In this document: one piece after another, positions 1 through 11,005 of the stretch
Layout: each line of letters begins with the position of its first letter
Position numbering within the stretch: the first letter of the stretch is position 1
Assembly: GCA_004352715.1 (NCBI GenBank)
Contig: SCFE01000001.1
Location: 5,731,933 to 5,791,217 of the forward strand
DNA: 59,285 bases
Source of the DNA: Hofstenia miamia
Lineage: Eukaryota > Xenacoelomorpha > Acoela
Direction: 5' to 3'
The notes under the pieces: generated by a model
What the model saw: only the letters and a program-made list of their open reading frames with translations
Told to the model about the DNA's origin: nothing
The model's database searches: none
Made by a program: the position numbers and the translations under genes

Positions 1-173
1 TTGCATATTTGCCCCATTTTTCAAGTTGACAAAGACAAGGCTAAAATATATTTAGGTGGACAATTACCCATCCTTGCCTACCATAGCTACGGCTCTGCAC
101 GCCTGGTCTGTGTTAATTAGATTATTAAGTGACTGACGTTAGCTTATTATTCTTTTAAATCGTTTGATAAATA
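1..173. other. Intergenic edge, nothing recognised
   Basis: AT-rich sequence at the window edge. No coding signal, RNA gene or element end is seen. Confidence 0.4.
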
Positions 174-2044
174 TCAACGAAAAAGGAACCAATGTAAACA
201 GGAGCTTTCAATATTGAAATCGCCAAATGAAATCAACATGAGGAACAGATGTAAACGCGACCATGCACTATTGAAATCGTCAAATGAAATCAACATGAGG
301 AACAGATGTAAACGCGACCATGCGCTATTGAAATCTTTCCTTAGCCTCATCTTTATTTCCTCATGACCTATTCTGTCCTTCTCTATTACTCCCAAGTACT
401 TGTACCCCTCATTGACTTCCTCAATCTTATCCCCACTGCTCATCCTCAAACCATCCCCATCCACTCACTTGCCTCTAGTCATTGTCACTGCTGCACACTT
501 TATTAATCCAAACTCCAACTCTGAATCTCTGCTTGCCTTCTCCACTGTCTTCACTTGCTTTTGCAACATCTTCTTTGAACCAGCATACATCTTCTTGTCG
601 TCCATGTACCATAGGTGACTCACTGCTCTACAATTCTTCTCCAACTTATACCTTATGCATGTCTCCTTTAACCTTTCTGTGATTGGGATTAAGCTAATTA
701 AAAACAGTAGTGGTGCTAAGCTGTCTTGTGCAATATGCTCCGCCTAAACCTTAGCCTATGCCTATCTATCTTAGTCTGCCACTTTCTCGTCTCCCTCTCT
801 ACAAACTCAACCCATTTCCGTGAAACTCCATTGTCCTCTGGTCTTCTCAATGCCCACCTATGTTATATGCTGTCATATGCCTTCCTGTAATCCATCCATG
901 CCATTGCTAAGTTCGTCTTCCTTCTGCAATTTTCCAGCACTGCCTGATCTATTAACAACTGATCTTTACATCCTCTGCTCTTTGTCCTACATCCCTTCTG
1001 CTCTTCTGGAATCAACCTGTTCTGTTCTAAGTGACATGTCAACCTGCTTAAAATTACTGAAGTTAGCAATTTCCAAGTTGTTAGCTGACATCTTATTGGC
1101 CGGAAGTTGCTTACCTCACTGCCTTTCTTTGGGTTTTTCCGTTTCCACTCACCACACACTCCTCCAATGCTACTGCTAGTCTCTCATGTACACTTGTAAA
1201 CTTCTTCAACCAGTACCCATGTATCTCATCTCTGCCGGATGCCTTCCAGTTCTTCATCTTCTTTATAGCCTCATTCAACTTTGCCATTGTGATTGTTTCT
1301 TCCTCTTGTCTAGACTCCTTCTGCATCTGCTTTCTCTCTATCTCTGGTCCCTCACTTCCCCCATACACTTTCCCAGAACATTACTGCGTCCTCACCTGCT
1401 TTAGCTGTATTCTTTTCTGCTGCATCTAGTTCTTCTCTTTCATGCTGGCTTTCTGTCTCCTATAGCTTCTCCACTTCTTTTCTTTATGTTCATTTCTACA
1501 TTCTTCAGCACCTCCAATCCCATGAGCCTGCATACACTAATCTTTTTACCTTTTTACCTCTGTTACACTCTTAACATCTATCCTTTCTAATACTTTGTTA
1601 ACTTTTGCTGTCTCTACTGCTAACGTGCTTCTCTTAATGCCCATTTGTACTGGGAACCTACTTCTGCTTACTATTTCTTTCTTCATCTTTTCCTTGATTG
1701 CTGCCTCTATTTCTACATCTGCGGGTTCTATTGCTTCTACCATTACTTCTACTACATCTGCCACTTCATGTTCCTTCATCTGCTCAGCTTTTCTTTTCCT
1801 CTTACTCTCATCCAGCTTCAACTTTCTGACCTAACCTGCAAGTCTTTGCTGTGTAGCTTCTATCCTGTTTCTGCTTTTTTCCATTCTTCCAACATCTTTT
1901 TCCTATGCTCAACAGCAGGGGTGGAATTCTATCTGCTTGGACAGTTGAGGACGAGCTTGAACTTAATTGCTTTAGTAAGTCTCCATAAGATATAATGTGT
2001 TGAAAAGTTAATTGATCAGCTGTTAGTGTAAATTGAATTTTCAT
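174..2044 (-). pseudogene. Non-LTR retrotransposon reverse transcriptase relic (copy 1)
   Basis: Broken reverse transcriptase of a LINE, read right to left across several frames. Recognisable pieces in order are: a charged N-terminal region (about 2044-1546); a stretch reading KNWKASGRDEIHGYWLKKF (about 1250), typical of the segment before the RT palm; [13 protein letters not shown] followed by DYRKAYD (about 1030-863), which is RT motif A with its metal-binding Asp; a YMDD box at 597-608; and a C-terminal YKYLGVIEKDRI block near 400. Stops and frameshifts separate these pieces, so it is dead. The wording resembles R2/NeSL-type LINE polymerases, but I cannot fix the clade without a search. 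The same family recurs on the plus strand at 29.36-30.45 kb. The expected C-terminal domain is missing here and is replaced by the 57-bp tandem repeat. Confidence 0.8.
184..335. repeat. 57-bp tandem repeat, about 2.6 copies
   Basis: A 57-bp period is clear: the word aaatgaaatcaacatgagg begins at 225 and again at 282. The third, partial unit stops near 335. Units 2 and 3 are nearly identical; unit 1 (184-241) is more diverged. Because 57 is a multiple of three, the repeat stays open on the minus strand and extends the LINE frame with 19-residue repeats. A diverged version lies at 18108-18184. Confidence 0.85.
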
Positions 2045-2905
2045 CCAATCATAATAATCAAAAGAATCCGCATTACTAAAGTTCGTAATAAAATATGAGC
2101 TAAACAGTTGAGCAATTTGAAAAGGAGATAGCGGAAAGATTATAACACTTTACTTTATTAGTGGCATCGTGCTTGATAACATGTAAATAAGAAAGTTGGA
2201 GGTGGTTATTATTTAAAACTATTTTAGTGGCCGAAACAGTTAGTAGCAATAAACCAGACAAGCCCATGCTGTGTCATGTGCAGAATACGCAATCCTGATT
2301 GAACCTGTTTATGAGCCTGCTATTGCCAAGAGGCTAATCAATGCTAGACAAAAGCTGTGGAACATGGGCATTAATTTACTAATGCTTGCGGCCAACGAGA
2401 AACGTAATTTCTTAGTCCGCCTTAATAATAACTGCATACGGTTAGGTTAGGTGGGACATGTAGTTACTATGTTTCAGTTTAATTTAGTTGAGATGAATAT
2501 TATTTAAATTAGAGAAACTTTAAGATCATATTTTAGGTGAAAATTTGGCAGTGATGTTGATAGTATTAAGGGATATGCTTAAGCAATACACTTTTAACAA
2601 TTCTAAATTTCTTCAAATATCAAATAAGCTGTCTTTTGGTATAGGTAATTGAAACAAACTGATTTAAAAAATGATTTTAAAATACTTCTTTGTTTATCTT
2701 AAACAAAAGATTTTGATAATTTGAAAATATGCTAAACATGCTAATAGTGCTGGAACTGTAGGTAAGGAAGGAAAATATTTCTTAGCTGGATTTCTAGAAT
2801 TTAGAAAAGATATCTTATTCATTTTATAGAATGTATATAAAGATTTCATATTGTTGGTAGTAACCAAAAGCATTGCTAAATTTGTAACTAACAAATGAAG
2901 GCATA
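2045..2905. other. Intergenic, AT-rich
   Basis: No convincing gene. A short tract around 2440 (ggttaggttagg) is low-complexity. The longest open frame (2694-2894, minus) has no recognisable features. Confidence 0.4.
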
Positions 2906-3785
2906 TACAGGGTGAGTCATGGGAAACGGATGTTTTTAGAACGCCCCTTGCTCTTTAAGGATAAGTGATTAAAAAGTGAGGAAGGTAATCTTTTACGTTA
3001 AGTTTTGTACTTGTTAATCATTACTTTTGAATTGCTTTTCTTTTCAGATTTACTTTAAATTTTAACTTTCTTTCCCTCATGATATCGTGGAGTCTTGAAC
3101 ACCGTGTGTTTGTTTATGACACCTCGTGAATTACATCAGCAACCACTACACAGCCCAAAAGTTACTGTTTGGTGTGGTTTGGGAAAGTGCTGGATATTTG
3201 GTCCATTCTTTTTCGAAGAAGGAGAAGAGACAGCAACAGTTACATCAGACCGCTATATTCGAATATTTGAAGACTGTTTCCTACCTGAGCTTCGCAGACG
3301 AGGAATCAATGGGGCATCAATGTGGTTTCAACAAGATGGGGCCACCGCTCATACAGCGAGAGCGTCCATGACTGCTGTTCGAGCTGCATTCCATAATCAT
3401 GTCATTTCACGCTGTGGAGATGTCTCATGGCCGCCGCGCTCACCCGATCTTTCCATGTGCGATTTTTATCTGTGGGGATATTTGAAATCACGCGTTTATC
3501 CTGCGAAATCCCGTACACTTGGAGAATTGAAGACTGCGATACGTGAAAATATACAGGAAATAGGTGAAGAAACTTTAGTAAAAGTGGAAACCAACTTTAG
3601 AAAGCGACTTCAAATTTGTGCTCGTGAAAATGGACAACATTTGTCTGACATAATTATTCAATCTTAAATATTCCATAATAGCATAGTTTAATGAATGCTT
3701 TTATGTATGATAATAAAATTTTTTTTAAATATTTGCAGAGTTTTGTCTTCTTTAAAAACATCCGTTTCCCGTGACTCACCCTGTA
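2906..3785 (+). mobile_element. Tc1/mariner DD41D element, internally deleted
   Basis: Both ends read tacagggtgagtca(t/c)ggg and continue as inverted repeats of about 33 bp with one mismatch (left 2906-2938, right 3753-3785). TA dinucleotides at the borders (2904-2905 and 3786-3787) fit the TA target duplication of the superfamily. The element is about 880 bp, against about 1.2-1.3 kb expected for full-length relatives, because the middle of the transposase is missing. It resembles the DD41D element at 43.04-44.32 kb, which starts with the same CAGGGTGAG but is otherwise a different family. Confidence 0.9.
3078..3667 (+). pseudogene. DD41D mariner transposase with central deletion
   Basis: An ATG at 3078 opens MISWSLEHRVFVYDT, which matches the usual beginning of this transposase group. 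After this, about residue 15, the sequence jumps in another frame to RELHQQPLHSPKVTVWCG, which normally lies just after the first catalytic Asp. The DNA-binding helix-turn-helix region and the first Asp are therefore gone. The remaining catalytic part is intact: FQQDGATAH carries the second Asp, and RSPDLSMCDFYLWGY follows with the third Asp 41 residues later. The open frame 3095-3667 starts at an accidental Met. It cannot encode an active enzyme, but its ends could still be moved by a full-length relative. Confidence 0.88.
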
Positions 3786-3787
3786 TA

Positions 3788-3990
3788 TCCCATATCAAAA
3801 CTTGTGTACAGATTGTGCTTTAGTTGAAACATAATTTCAGCTTATAACTGTCTAAATGATTGCTAATTATTTATTTCGAAACATTTTAACTTGTTTTCAA
3901 ACTTTTTCAAAACTTATATTGTCTTTAGAACTGAAATCAAACCATCAATGACTATTTTAACCTCTTTAACTCCTAAAATTCTGAAGAAGT
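3788..3990. other. Short AT-rich spacer
   Basis: Lies between the mariner right end and the first copy of the hAT-relic sequence. Nothing recognised. Confidence 0.4.
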
Positions 3991-4597
3991 TAACCTTCAA
4001 ATGCAAGTGTGACATCATCGAATGATATTGGTCATTTTGTCAGAAAATTCACAATATGGCAGATAGTGAGAAACTTTTTATGCTTGATTATGCATGTATC
4101 CTCATTCGACAAGAAAGTGCAAAGGTAAAGGAGAAAAACGATTCCTCAAGAAAGAAAATTTTGATAGACATCTCTTCTTAACGTATTCTGTGTCCCAAGA
4201 AGTAACATGTTCTCTATTGTAGTTGAAGCAGAAAAACTTATCCCTATTAATCTCAGTCCTTCACCAATAAGCCAATGTCGAATTTACCGATCAAATATTT
4301 TCTCAGATTCTCCATGGCAATACTACTCGTGGTCAATATTGCTACATACCGTTCGTTAATGGAATATAATGAAGCTCTTTTGGAGACAAAAATTCTGTAA
4401 AATTTAGTTCACCCAAACAATCGGAGTTGATATTTATTTAATTTCACTGCTATTGTGTTTTTTTCTCACTTTTTCTCATAATTGTTATATTGAGTGTGTC
4501 TATGCCAAGACTTGATGTACTACGACAACTGTACGTCTGTGGAATGAGAGCTTAGTACAGCGTAACTACTACATCATTGTTTGGCGAGTGAATCCAG
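3991..4597 (+). repeat. Near-identical shortened copy of the hAT relic (A+C form)
   Basis: Bases 3991-4202 match 4599-4810 with one visible difference (gacatc versus gatatc). Bases 4203-4597 match 6522-6916 with no difference seen. The 1,711 bp at 4811-6521 are absent, and the junction shares the two bases AG. A single N follows at 4598. The simplest reading is two haplotypes of one locus laid end to end by the assembler. A real tandem duplication is the alternative. Confidence 0.85.
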
Positions 4598-4598
4598 N

Positions 4599-6916
4599 TA
4601 ACCTTCAAATGCAAGTGTGATATCATCGAATGATATTGGTCATTTTGTCAGAAAATTCACAATATGGCAGATAGTGAGAAACTTTTTATGCTTGATTATG
4701 CATGTATCCTCATTCGACAAGAAAGTGCAAAGGTAAAGGAGAAAAACGATTCCTCAAGAAAGAAAATTTTGATAGACATCTCTTCTTAACGTATTCTGTG
4801 TCCCAAGAAGGCTTATTTTATCGTGTGTGCCATTTTTGCTCTATCGCATGCTGGTAATAATAAACTGCAAAAACTTTCAAAATTGTTAGTTTAATCATTG
4901 TCCTTTTAGGTTACCTCAATTCTCATGTAAAAACATTGTACCATGAAAATTGTCTCATATTACAGCAGAACATTTTAGAATCACAATGAAGTATCCATCT
5001 CGAAAAATTATAAACGTACTGGACGAATATCGTGGAGCACAAGCTATAGAAACCGGCTGAGGCTTGTGCCAGTCATCAAAACCATAATATTTTGTTGTCA
5101 GCAAGGATTGTCAATGCGAGGTCACAGAGATTGAGGAGAACTATTGTTGGAGGCTCCGTCATATTTTCTAGCATTGCTGCGATTTCATGCTGATGCAGAG
5201 GACTCCTTTGTGACTGACTAAATTATTATAAATGCTCAAGAAATCTGCCGCTTTATCAGTCCAGGAATTCAAATGAGTTTACTGAACTATGTAGAAATGA
5301 AGTTTTAAATTATTTTCGCGAAATAGTGAAAGAACGTGTATTTTATTTAGTATTAGCTGATGAAACAACTGACCTAAATGGAAAGGAACAACTCACTGTT
5401 CTTCTGCGTTATTACATTAGTGACAAAATTTGTGAAGACTTTCTCCCTTTTGTGAGTTTCAATAAATTGACGGGGAAATCCTTAGCCAATACAATAATTT
5501 CACATCTGAAACTTGTTGGCCTGGATTTATCACTCCTTGTAGAGCAAGTAGATGATGGTGCAAGCAATATAAATGGGGAATACAATGTTGTTCAAAGGGA
5601 AATTCGTCATAAAGGTCCAGCTGCATCTTACATACATTGTGCATCTCATTGTTTGAACTTATTTTTATGCAAACGATCAAAAGGCAGATCTATTCGAAAT
5701 GCTGTTGAAACAATAGCTGAAACGATTAAGTTCATCAAAGATTCTGCAAAGCGCCTAAACATTTCATACAACAGTATCTTGCAATGAAAATTTCTACAAG
5801 AAATCACTATGTGAGAGACTTTGGATCGAATGGCCTGAATCGATATCAAGCTTTAGACTTTTGTGCAGACATTTTTGAGATAATTTTTTTCCTATTGTCA
5901 ATATAGAGTTTTCTAATTCCATGTTGATTGTATGCCTTAATTATTTATTTCATAGCGAATTGCTTAGATTATCAACCATTTTTTAGATTTACTTTGCAAT
6001 CTATTTAAAATATGTTTCGGCTTGGAATATGTGAAATACATTTGAACATATTGTTATTGAAAGAAGTACACATCCATTTTTCAATTCTAAAATATATGCA
6101 TGTAAACCGTGATATTTAGAATACATAGGTATGCAAGTAGTTTTTTAATTGTGCATCATTTGAAAAAAAGGCTTAGGTTGATATAATAATTTTGCAAATA
6201 ATTAGCAGTGTGGTTTATACAAGTTTTAGCTAAATTTTTTATTTGCGCGTAACTGTATTAATTTTTAAGTTTTCTAGCTTTAGGTGCTGATTGAAATGAG
6301 GTTTGGAAAACACAGGTAACAGCTTTCAAAGTACGTACTCATTTTTTGTGCAGTTTCTGAAACTGATTTTGTTGTTGCCGTGTTAACTATAGGCAATATT
6401 CTATCAATAATGAAACCATGTCTGAATCCTTACAGAAAAAAAATAATGACCTCTTTGCATGTCTACAGGAAATAAACAATGCAATCGACGTTTTGAAGGA
6501 GAAACGGCCGAATACAGATAGTAACATGTTCTCTATTGTAGTTGAAGCAGAAAAACTTATCCCTATTAATCTCAGTCCTTCACCAATAAGCCAATGTCGA
6601 ATTTACCGATCAAATATTTTCTCAGATTCTCCATGGCAATACTACTCGTGGTCAATATTGCTACATACCGTTCGTTAATGGAATATAATGAAGCTCTTTT
6701 GGAGACAAAAATTCTGTAAAATTTAGTTCACCCAAACAATCGGAGTTGATATTTATTTAATTTCACTGCTATTGTGTTTTTTTCTCACTTTTTCTCATAA
6801 TTGTTATATTGAGTGTGTCTATGCCAAGACTTGATGTACTACGACAACTGTACGTCTGTGGAATGAGAGCTTAGTACAGCGTAACTACTACATCATTGTT
6901 TGGCGAGTGAATCCAG
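4599..6916 (+). pseudogene. hAT-superfamily transposase relic (DUF4371/ZMYM1-like), copy 1
   Basis: Decayed hAT transposase. Around 5030-5110 a broken frame gives CCQQGLSMRGHRD, typical of the segment before the catalytic core in DUF4371-type hAT proteins. The open stretch 5326-5787 holds the RNase H-like core: LVLADETTDLNGKEQLT with the first catalytic Asp region, VDDGASNI, and the conserved YIHCASHCLNL Cys/His block. A second block at 6418-6678 (LQEINNAIDVLKEKR, then SDSPWQYY) is the later helical region, ending before the C-terminal dimerisation domain. The roughly 600 bp between the blocks (5788-6417) is AT-rich without coding signal. In-frame stops show that it is dead. No terminal inverted repeats were found. 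Confidence 0.8.
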
Positions 6917-7161
6917 GCGAAGAAAATGACACATTAGTGTAGCATAATCCTACTAAATCGATTAATTCGCAATAAAGAAAAAAGAAAAAACTACTTAAAA
7001 CTCTAATTAGAAATTCAAATCAATTTATTAGAATTAGCACTTAATGATTTTGCCAAATTGTAAAAGCAATTATCGGTCGCAATGAATTTGACAAAACATA
7101 TGTGGACATCATGCTCCGTATTAATTTTAGCTAGCCACGTAAATCACGCAGCAATAACTTA
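6917..7161. other. Spacer before Tc1 element
   Basis: AT-rich. Contains no gene. Ends in the TA target site of the next element. Confidence 0.4.
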
Positions 7162-7269
7162 TAGTTGGCTGCAAAAAAATGAGACTAGAAAAAAGGCATA
7201 TTACTGAACGTAACAACTCAAGAAAGGACGAATTTTAAAGATAAATTAAAGGACTATAAGTAAAAAGCA

Positions 7270-8153
7270 TCAAAGTCTAATTTGTTTTCCTCCTGTAGAA
7301 ATAACTTCATTCAAACGAAGTGAAACTGATTTCATTAAATTGGACTGCATTTCAGATGTCAAAATGTGTTGACTTTCTTGAATTTTTTCTTTTAAATCGG
7401 ATATATTTTTCGGATTTTTCTTCTCAACGTCATTTTTCAATATCTGCCACACGTTTTCGATTGGAGAAAGATCAGCAGAACTTGGTGGCCATTGCAAAAA
7501 CTGGATATTATTTTCAGAAAACCAATTTTTTGCCTTTGCTGACGTGTGCGGGGTTGCTCCGTCCTGTTGGAGTATCCATCCATCATCATATAAAGCATCA
7601 GCATAAGGCATAAATTCAGCTATAATTTGGCAATATCTTTGCTGTACATTGTGGCTTTTCCGTCTAAAATTTTCAAATAAAACCCACGATAGGAAAGTGC
7701 TCCCCAAACCATAATTTTTTGGTCGAACTTTGGAACCGCTTTTGTTGGTCTTGGACATTTCTTTGACGACCACACTTGNNNNNNNNNNNNNNNNNNNNNN
7801 NNNNNNNNNNNNNNNNNNNNNNNNNNNNNNNNNNNNNNNNNNNNNNNNNNNNNNNNNNNNNNNNNNNNNNNNNNNNNTTTTTTCAGTGTTCTCTGAACTG
7901 TGGTTTCATGCACAGAGATGTCGACTTCAGTTTGAAGTCGGTTTGCAAATGTTTTCCCAGAAATATAGGGATTTTTGAGAGCAATTGCGACTGTTTTCTG
8001 AATGAATTTTCCAATAATTTTTCGAGGGCGTCCACTTCCTTTTCTTCTTTTGAAAGATTCTCCTTGTCGAATTTTTTTCAGCTTTCGAAAATAAGTTGAT
8101 CGAGAAATTTGCGATGTCACAAAGGCGTTTTCAAGCTGTTTCAACGTTTCCAT
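7270..8153 (-). pseudogene. Tc1 transposase with one frameshift and an assembly gap
   Basis: Starts at METLKQLENAF (8153). The N-terminal part holds the paired helix-turn-helix region, including a GSGRPRK basic patch between the two helical units. Gap 7779-7877 removes the region before PKFDQKIMVWGALSY, where the first catalytic Asp should lie. Near 7630 the frame changes. The downstream frame contains LQQDGATPHTS (second Asp) and SSADLSPIENVW (catalytic Glu), with 34 residues between them, giving DD34E. The usual SPDLNP here reads SADLSP. Without the frameshift the protein would be about 295 residues, a normal Tc1 size. The frameshift may be real or a sequencing error, so activity cannot be judged. 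Confidence 0.88.
7779..7877. other. Assembly gap (99 N)
   Basis: Run of N inside the Tc1 transposase gene. Apparent open frames through it are artificial. Confidence 0.99.
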
Positions 8154-8388
8154 TCCGAAGAAATCAAGTAGAAACTTTGCAAAGCAAAAAAAATTTGGTT
8201 GGTAAGTATTTTCAAATAATTACGAAGTACCAGTTTAATTAATTAACTTTTTTGTTTGACCATTTTAAAGTTAACAAAATTCTCATTGTCTTTTATTTTT
8301 TATAGTTTTCCTCTAAAATGTCTCAATACGTTTCCACAAAGCGTTAAAAAATAGGTGTTCAGTCTCATTTCTTTTGCAGCCAACTATA

Positions 8389-8920
8389 CATGGACATAAG
8401 AAATTCATGTGCGACTGGTACTTGTTTATCTGGTAAATATGTTTAATAAAATTTTATATAAATAGAAACCAAGCGCTGTAAAGATGATGGAAATTTATCC
8501 TTTAGTGGTTTACATTAGACGATATATTTTTTGCTGAAAAATCTTTATCCCGACAGAGGGCGCTCGAAAATGCTCAATATTGCCTATCTTAATACATTAG
8601 TAAATAATATTTTGTGCAATTTCTTCTAAAATATGCAACATTTTCAAAAACAACAGTGATAATATGAATGCTTATGTCCTTAAGATTCCACAGAAACATT
8701 AAAGTACTCATTTACTTTCCTAGTTTTTGTACAATTCATGGCAGCTTTTTGTCAAAATCAACAATTTTTGAGGTAAATTTGAATATTACGTGCTGTGAGG
8801 GAACACTTACAAAAATCAATGAAACGGAATTTGATTGGCTGCCACATGACGAATCACTTTCACGTTATTCGGTTGTAATCCCTTCATTTATTTTCTGTAA
8901 AATTGGCATTCAATTGAGAG
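8389..8920. other. Intergenic; one unrecognised open frame
   Basis: AT-rich. A 98-residue frame on the plus strand (8668-8964) has no motif I know and runs into the 312-bp repeat that begins at 8921, so it is probably chance. The tract cagagggcgctcg near 8556 is a short GC-rich island. Confidence 0.35.
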
Positions 8921-9232
8921 CATCTGTTTCCAGAAACCCTGCATGGCTGGTAATTCAAATCTAATTTTTGACGCGAAGGATTTCTATTTAAGGGGTTTGT
9001 AACTTTTTCAATCTATACTTGTAGATAATTAAATTTTGTGCCATATGCTAAGTGTGCAACAGAAGATATGTGCAGCAACCTATAAAATTCACGACTAAAT
9101 ATGATGATAGAATTTTTACTAATTTATTTAGTTGATTTATTTTTTAAATTTTATATGCCTTGATACATTGAATTATTAGAAATCTATTTAGAAGCTATAC
9201 GCATCCAGAAGCCGATTTTGAACATTCCTGTT
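8921..9232 (+). repeat. 312-bp direct repeat, copy 1
   Basis: Begins catctgtttccagaaaccctg and ends gaacattcctgtt just before a single N at 9233. It matches 9806-10103 plus 10299-10311 with a few percent difference. The sequences upstream of the two copies are unrelated, so similarity starts sharply at the c of catctg. Confidence 0.88.
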
Positions 9233-9233
9233 N

Positions 9234-9605
9234 CTAACGTTATTTTCATAGAACATGGAATGTTTGCATTGAAAACATATAATTAGGCATATAACCCATC
9301 TATTTTCTTTGTCAGTAAGGCTCAAAGTCATTTGATGTCCATTTCTACAAATTTTGTTTCCGTGTAGAATTTAATGTCAGTAGCCTAATAGATAGTGAAT
9401 TAGAATCTGATGTCTATTTGTGATGTTATACTCTTCGCACGTATTGGTATTCCGTTTTGCAGCGAACATTAAATTCTGCACGGAAACAGCGAATTTATAA
9501 AAATGGACATCAAATGACAAAGAAAATAGATAGGTTAGGGCTAAGGTTATGCCTAAATATATGTTTTCAATGCAAGCATTCCCTGTTCTATGAAAATATT
9601 GTTAG
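9234..9605. repeat. Foldback (long inverted repeat), 372 bp
   Basis: The left arm begins ctaacgttattttcatagaac at 9234. The right arm ends gttctatgaaaatattgttag at 9605, and is its reverse complement with scattered differences. Arms of about 150 bp share further blocks (ctattttctttgtca, catttgatgtccattt, tttccgtg.agaatttaatg) and enclose a short centre near 9400-9450. No protein is encoded. The target duplication cannot be tested because the left border is the single N at 9233. Confidence 0.87.
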
Positions 9606-9805
9606 TGCGATTCGAGAGATATATTATAGCATTTTACTTCAACAATTTCGATAAATTAACAGTTACGGCGTAAACTTACGCAAACTATTGTACAGTGTAA
9701 ATTATCATGACGTTGATCAAGTAATGGGTACTTTTGCATTATGAATATGTTTCATTGAGTCCGCTCCATCACGGTGAGAACTTTAAGTGTACTAAAAAAC
9801 TTATA

Positions 9806-10311
9806 CATCTGTTTCCAGAAACCCTGCATCGCTGGTAATTCAAATATAATTTTGGACGCGAAGGATTTCTATTTAAGGGGTTTGTAACTTTTTCAATCTA
9901 TACTTGTAGATAAATAAATTTTGCTCCACATGCTAAGTGTGCTACAGAAGATATGTGCAGCAACCTATAAAATTCACGACTAAATAGGATGATAGAATTT
10001 TTACTAATTCATTTAGTTGATTTATTTTTAAATTTTATATGCCTTGATACATTGAATTATTAGAAATGTATTTAGAAGCTATACGCATCCAGAAGCCGAT
10101 TTTNNNNNNNNNNNNNNNNNNNNNNNNNNNNNNNNNNNNNNNNNNNNNNNNNNNNNNNNNNNNNNNNNNNNNNNNNNNNNNNNNNNNNNNNNNNNNNNNN
10201 NNNNNNNNNNNNNNNNNNNNNNNNNNNNNNNNNNNNNNNNNNNNNNNNNNNNNNNNNNNNNNNNNNNNAGAAGCTATACGCATCCAGAAGCCGATTTTGA
10301 ACATTCCTGTT
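9806..10311 (+). repeat. 312-bp direct repeat, copy 2, split by a gap
   Basis: Continues from 9806 to 10103, is interrupted by 165 N, and resumes at 10269. The 30 bases 10074-10103 occur again exactly at 10269-10298, so the gap is probably false and the flanking contigs overlap. After 10311 the sequence leaves the repeat (tacagggtatt). Confidence 0.85.
10104..10268. other. Assembly gap (165 N), probably spurious
   Basis: Both edges carry the same 30-base word starting agaagctatacgcatcc, so the adjoining contigs overlap instead of being separated. Confidence 0.9.
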
Positions 10312-10603
10312 TACAGGGTATTATTTCATCGGAACTAATTCTATAAGTTTGTGCGTCTAGACAAACATTCATACCTTTCAAGTTTTAATCGCCTTTTCAT
10401 TTCAGGTAAATTTTTTATTGCATTTTAAAACGTGTTCTATTGTATATAGTACAAAATTGAAAAAATATATCTTGTGAAATAACATCATATTATTGATTTA
10501 CTACTGTGTATATAAACAGAAATTTTTAAAAAAGCATGTTGATTATTTTTTGTAAAGTATTTCTAGTACGTTCTACAAATTCATAAAACCGTTTTGTTTT
10601 GGT

Positions 10604-11005
10604 TAAGGCGGTGCGATTAATTTATTGATAATTGATAATTGACCGAAATTTTATTAATTGACGCCGACCGAACATTTTTTACTAATCGAATCAATTATCA
10701 CTTAGTGTATAGTCAATAAAGAGTGCCGAAAACAAGCAAAATGTTTCTTAATAAAATTTCCTTACATTACGTAAAAATTAGCGAAATAGTATATTCTTTT
10801 TCACTTACAAGTCGGGAAAGTCTGAATCAAGAAACATTTCGTGAACTCATTTTTCTCCGAAGTTGTTTAAAGTAAAATTGACTTTATTATTAAAAACATT
10901 TTCTTGTTTTTGTTCATTATCGATAAATATTGATAATTGACCGAATTTTTTATTAATTGACCAATAATTGACTGATATTTAAATTTTACTAATTGCACAG
11001 CCTTA
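10604..11005. mobile_element. hAT-type MITE, 402 bp
   Basis: Left end taaggcggtgcgattaatt and right end actaattgcacagcctta are imperfect inverted repeats. They are flanked by 8-bp target duplications with one difference (gttttggt at 10596-10603, gttttgat at 11006-11013). An 8-bp duplication and TIRs of this kind are typical of hAT elements. The subterminal regions repeat the word attgataattgaccga several times on both sides. There is no coding sequence, so it would depend on a transposase from elsewhere. Confidence 0.82.

Larger units (their letters stand above)
7162..8386 (-). mobile_element. Tc1-like (DD34E) transposon, nearly full length
   Basis: Left end tagttggctgcaaaaaaatg at 7162 and right end catttcttttgcagccaacta ending at 8386 are inverted repeats of about 25 bp, flanked by TA duplications (7160-7161 and 8387-8388). 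The 1,225-bp length includes a 99-base gap. The transposase gene is on the minus strand. The size, TIR length and single ORF are those of an ordinary Tc1 element. Confidence 0.93.

Noticed and set aside
184-335. 57-bp repeat considered as a coding protein repeat
   Set aside because: It is open only because the period is divisible by three. The diverged relative at 18.1 kb has a period of 55, which would not keep a frame, so a DNA repeat is more likely.
400-1404. Plus-strand Ser/Leu/Cys-rich frames
   Set aside because: They are antisense shadows of the minus-strand reverse transcriptase relic.
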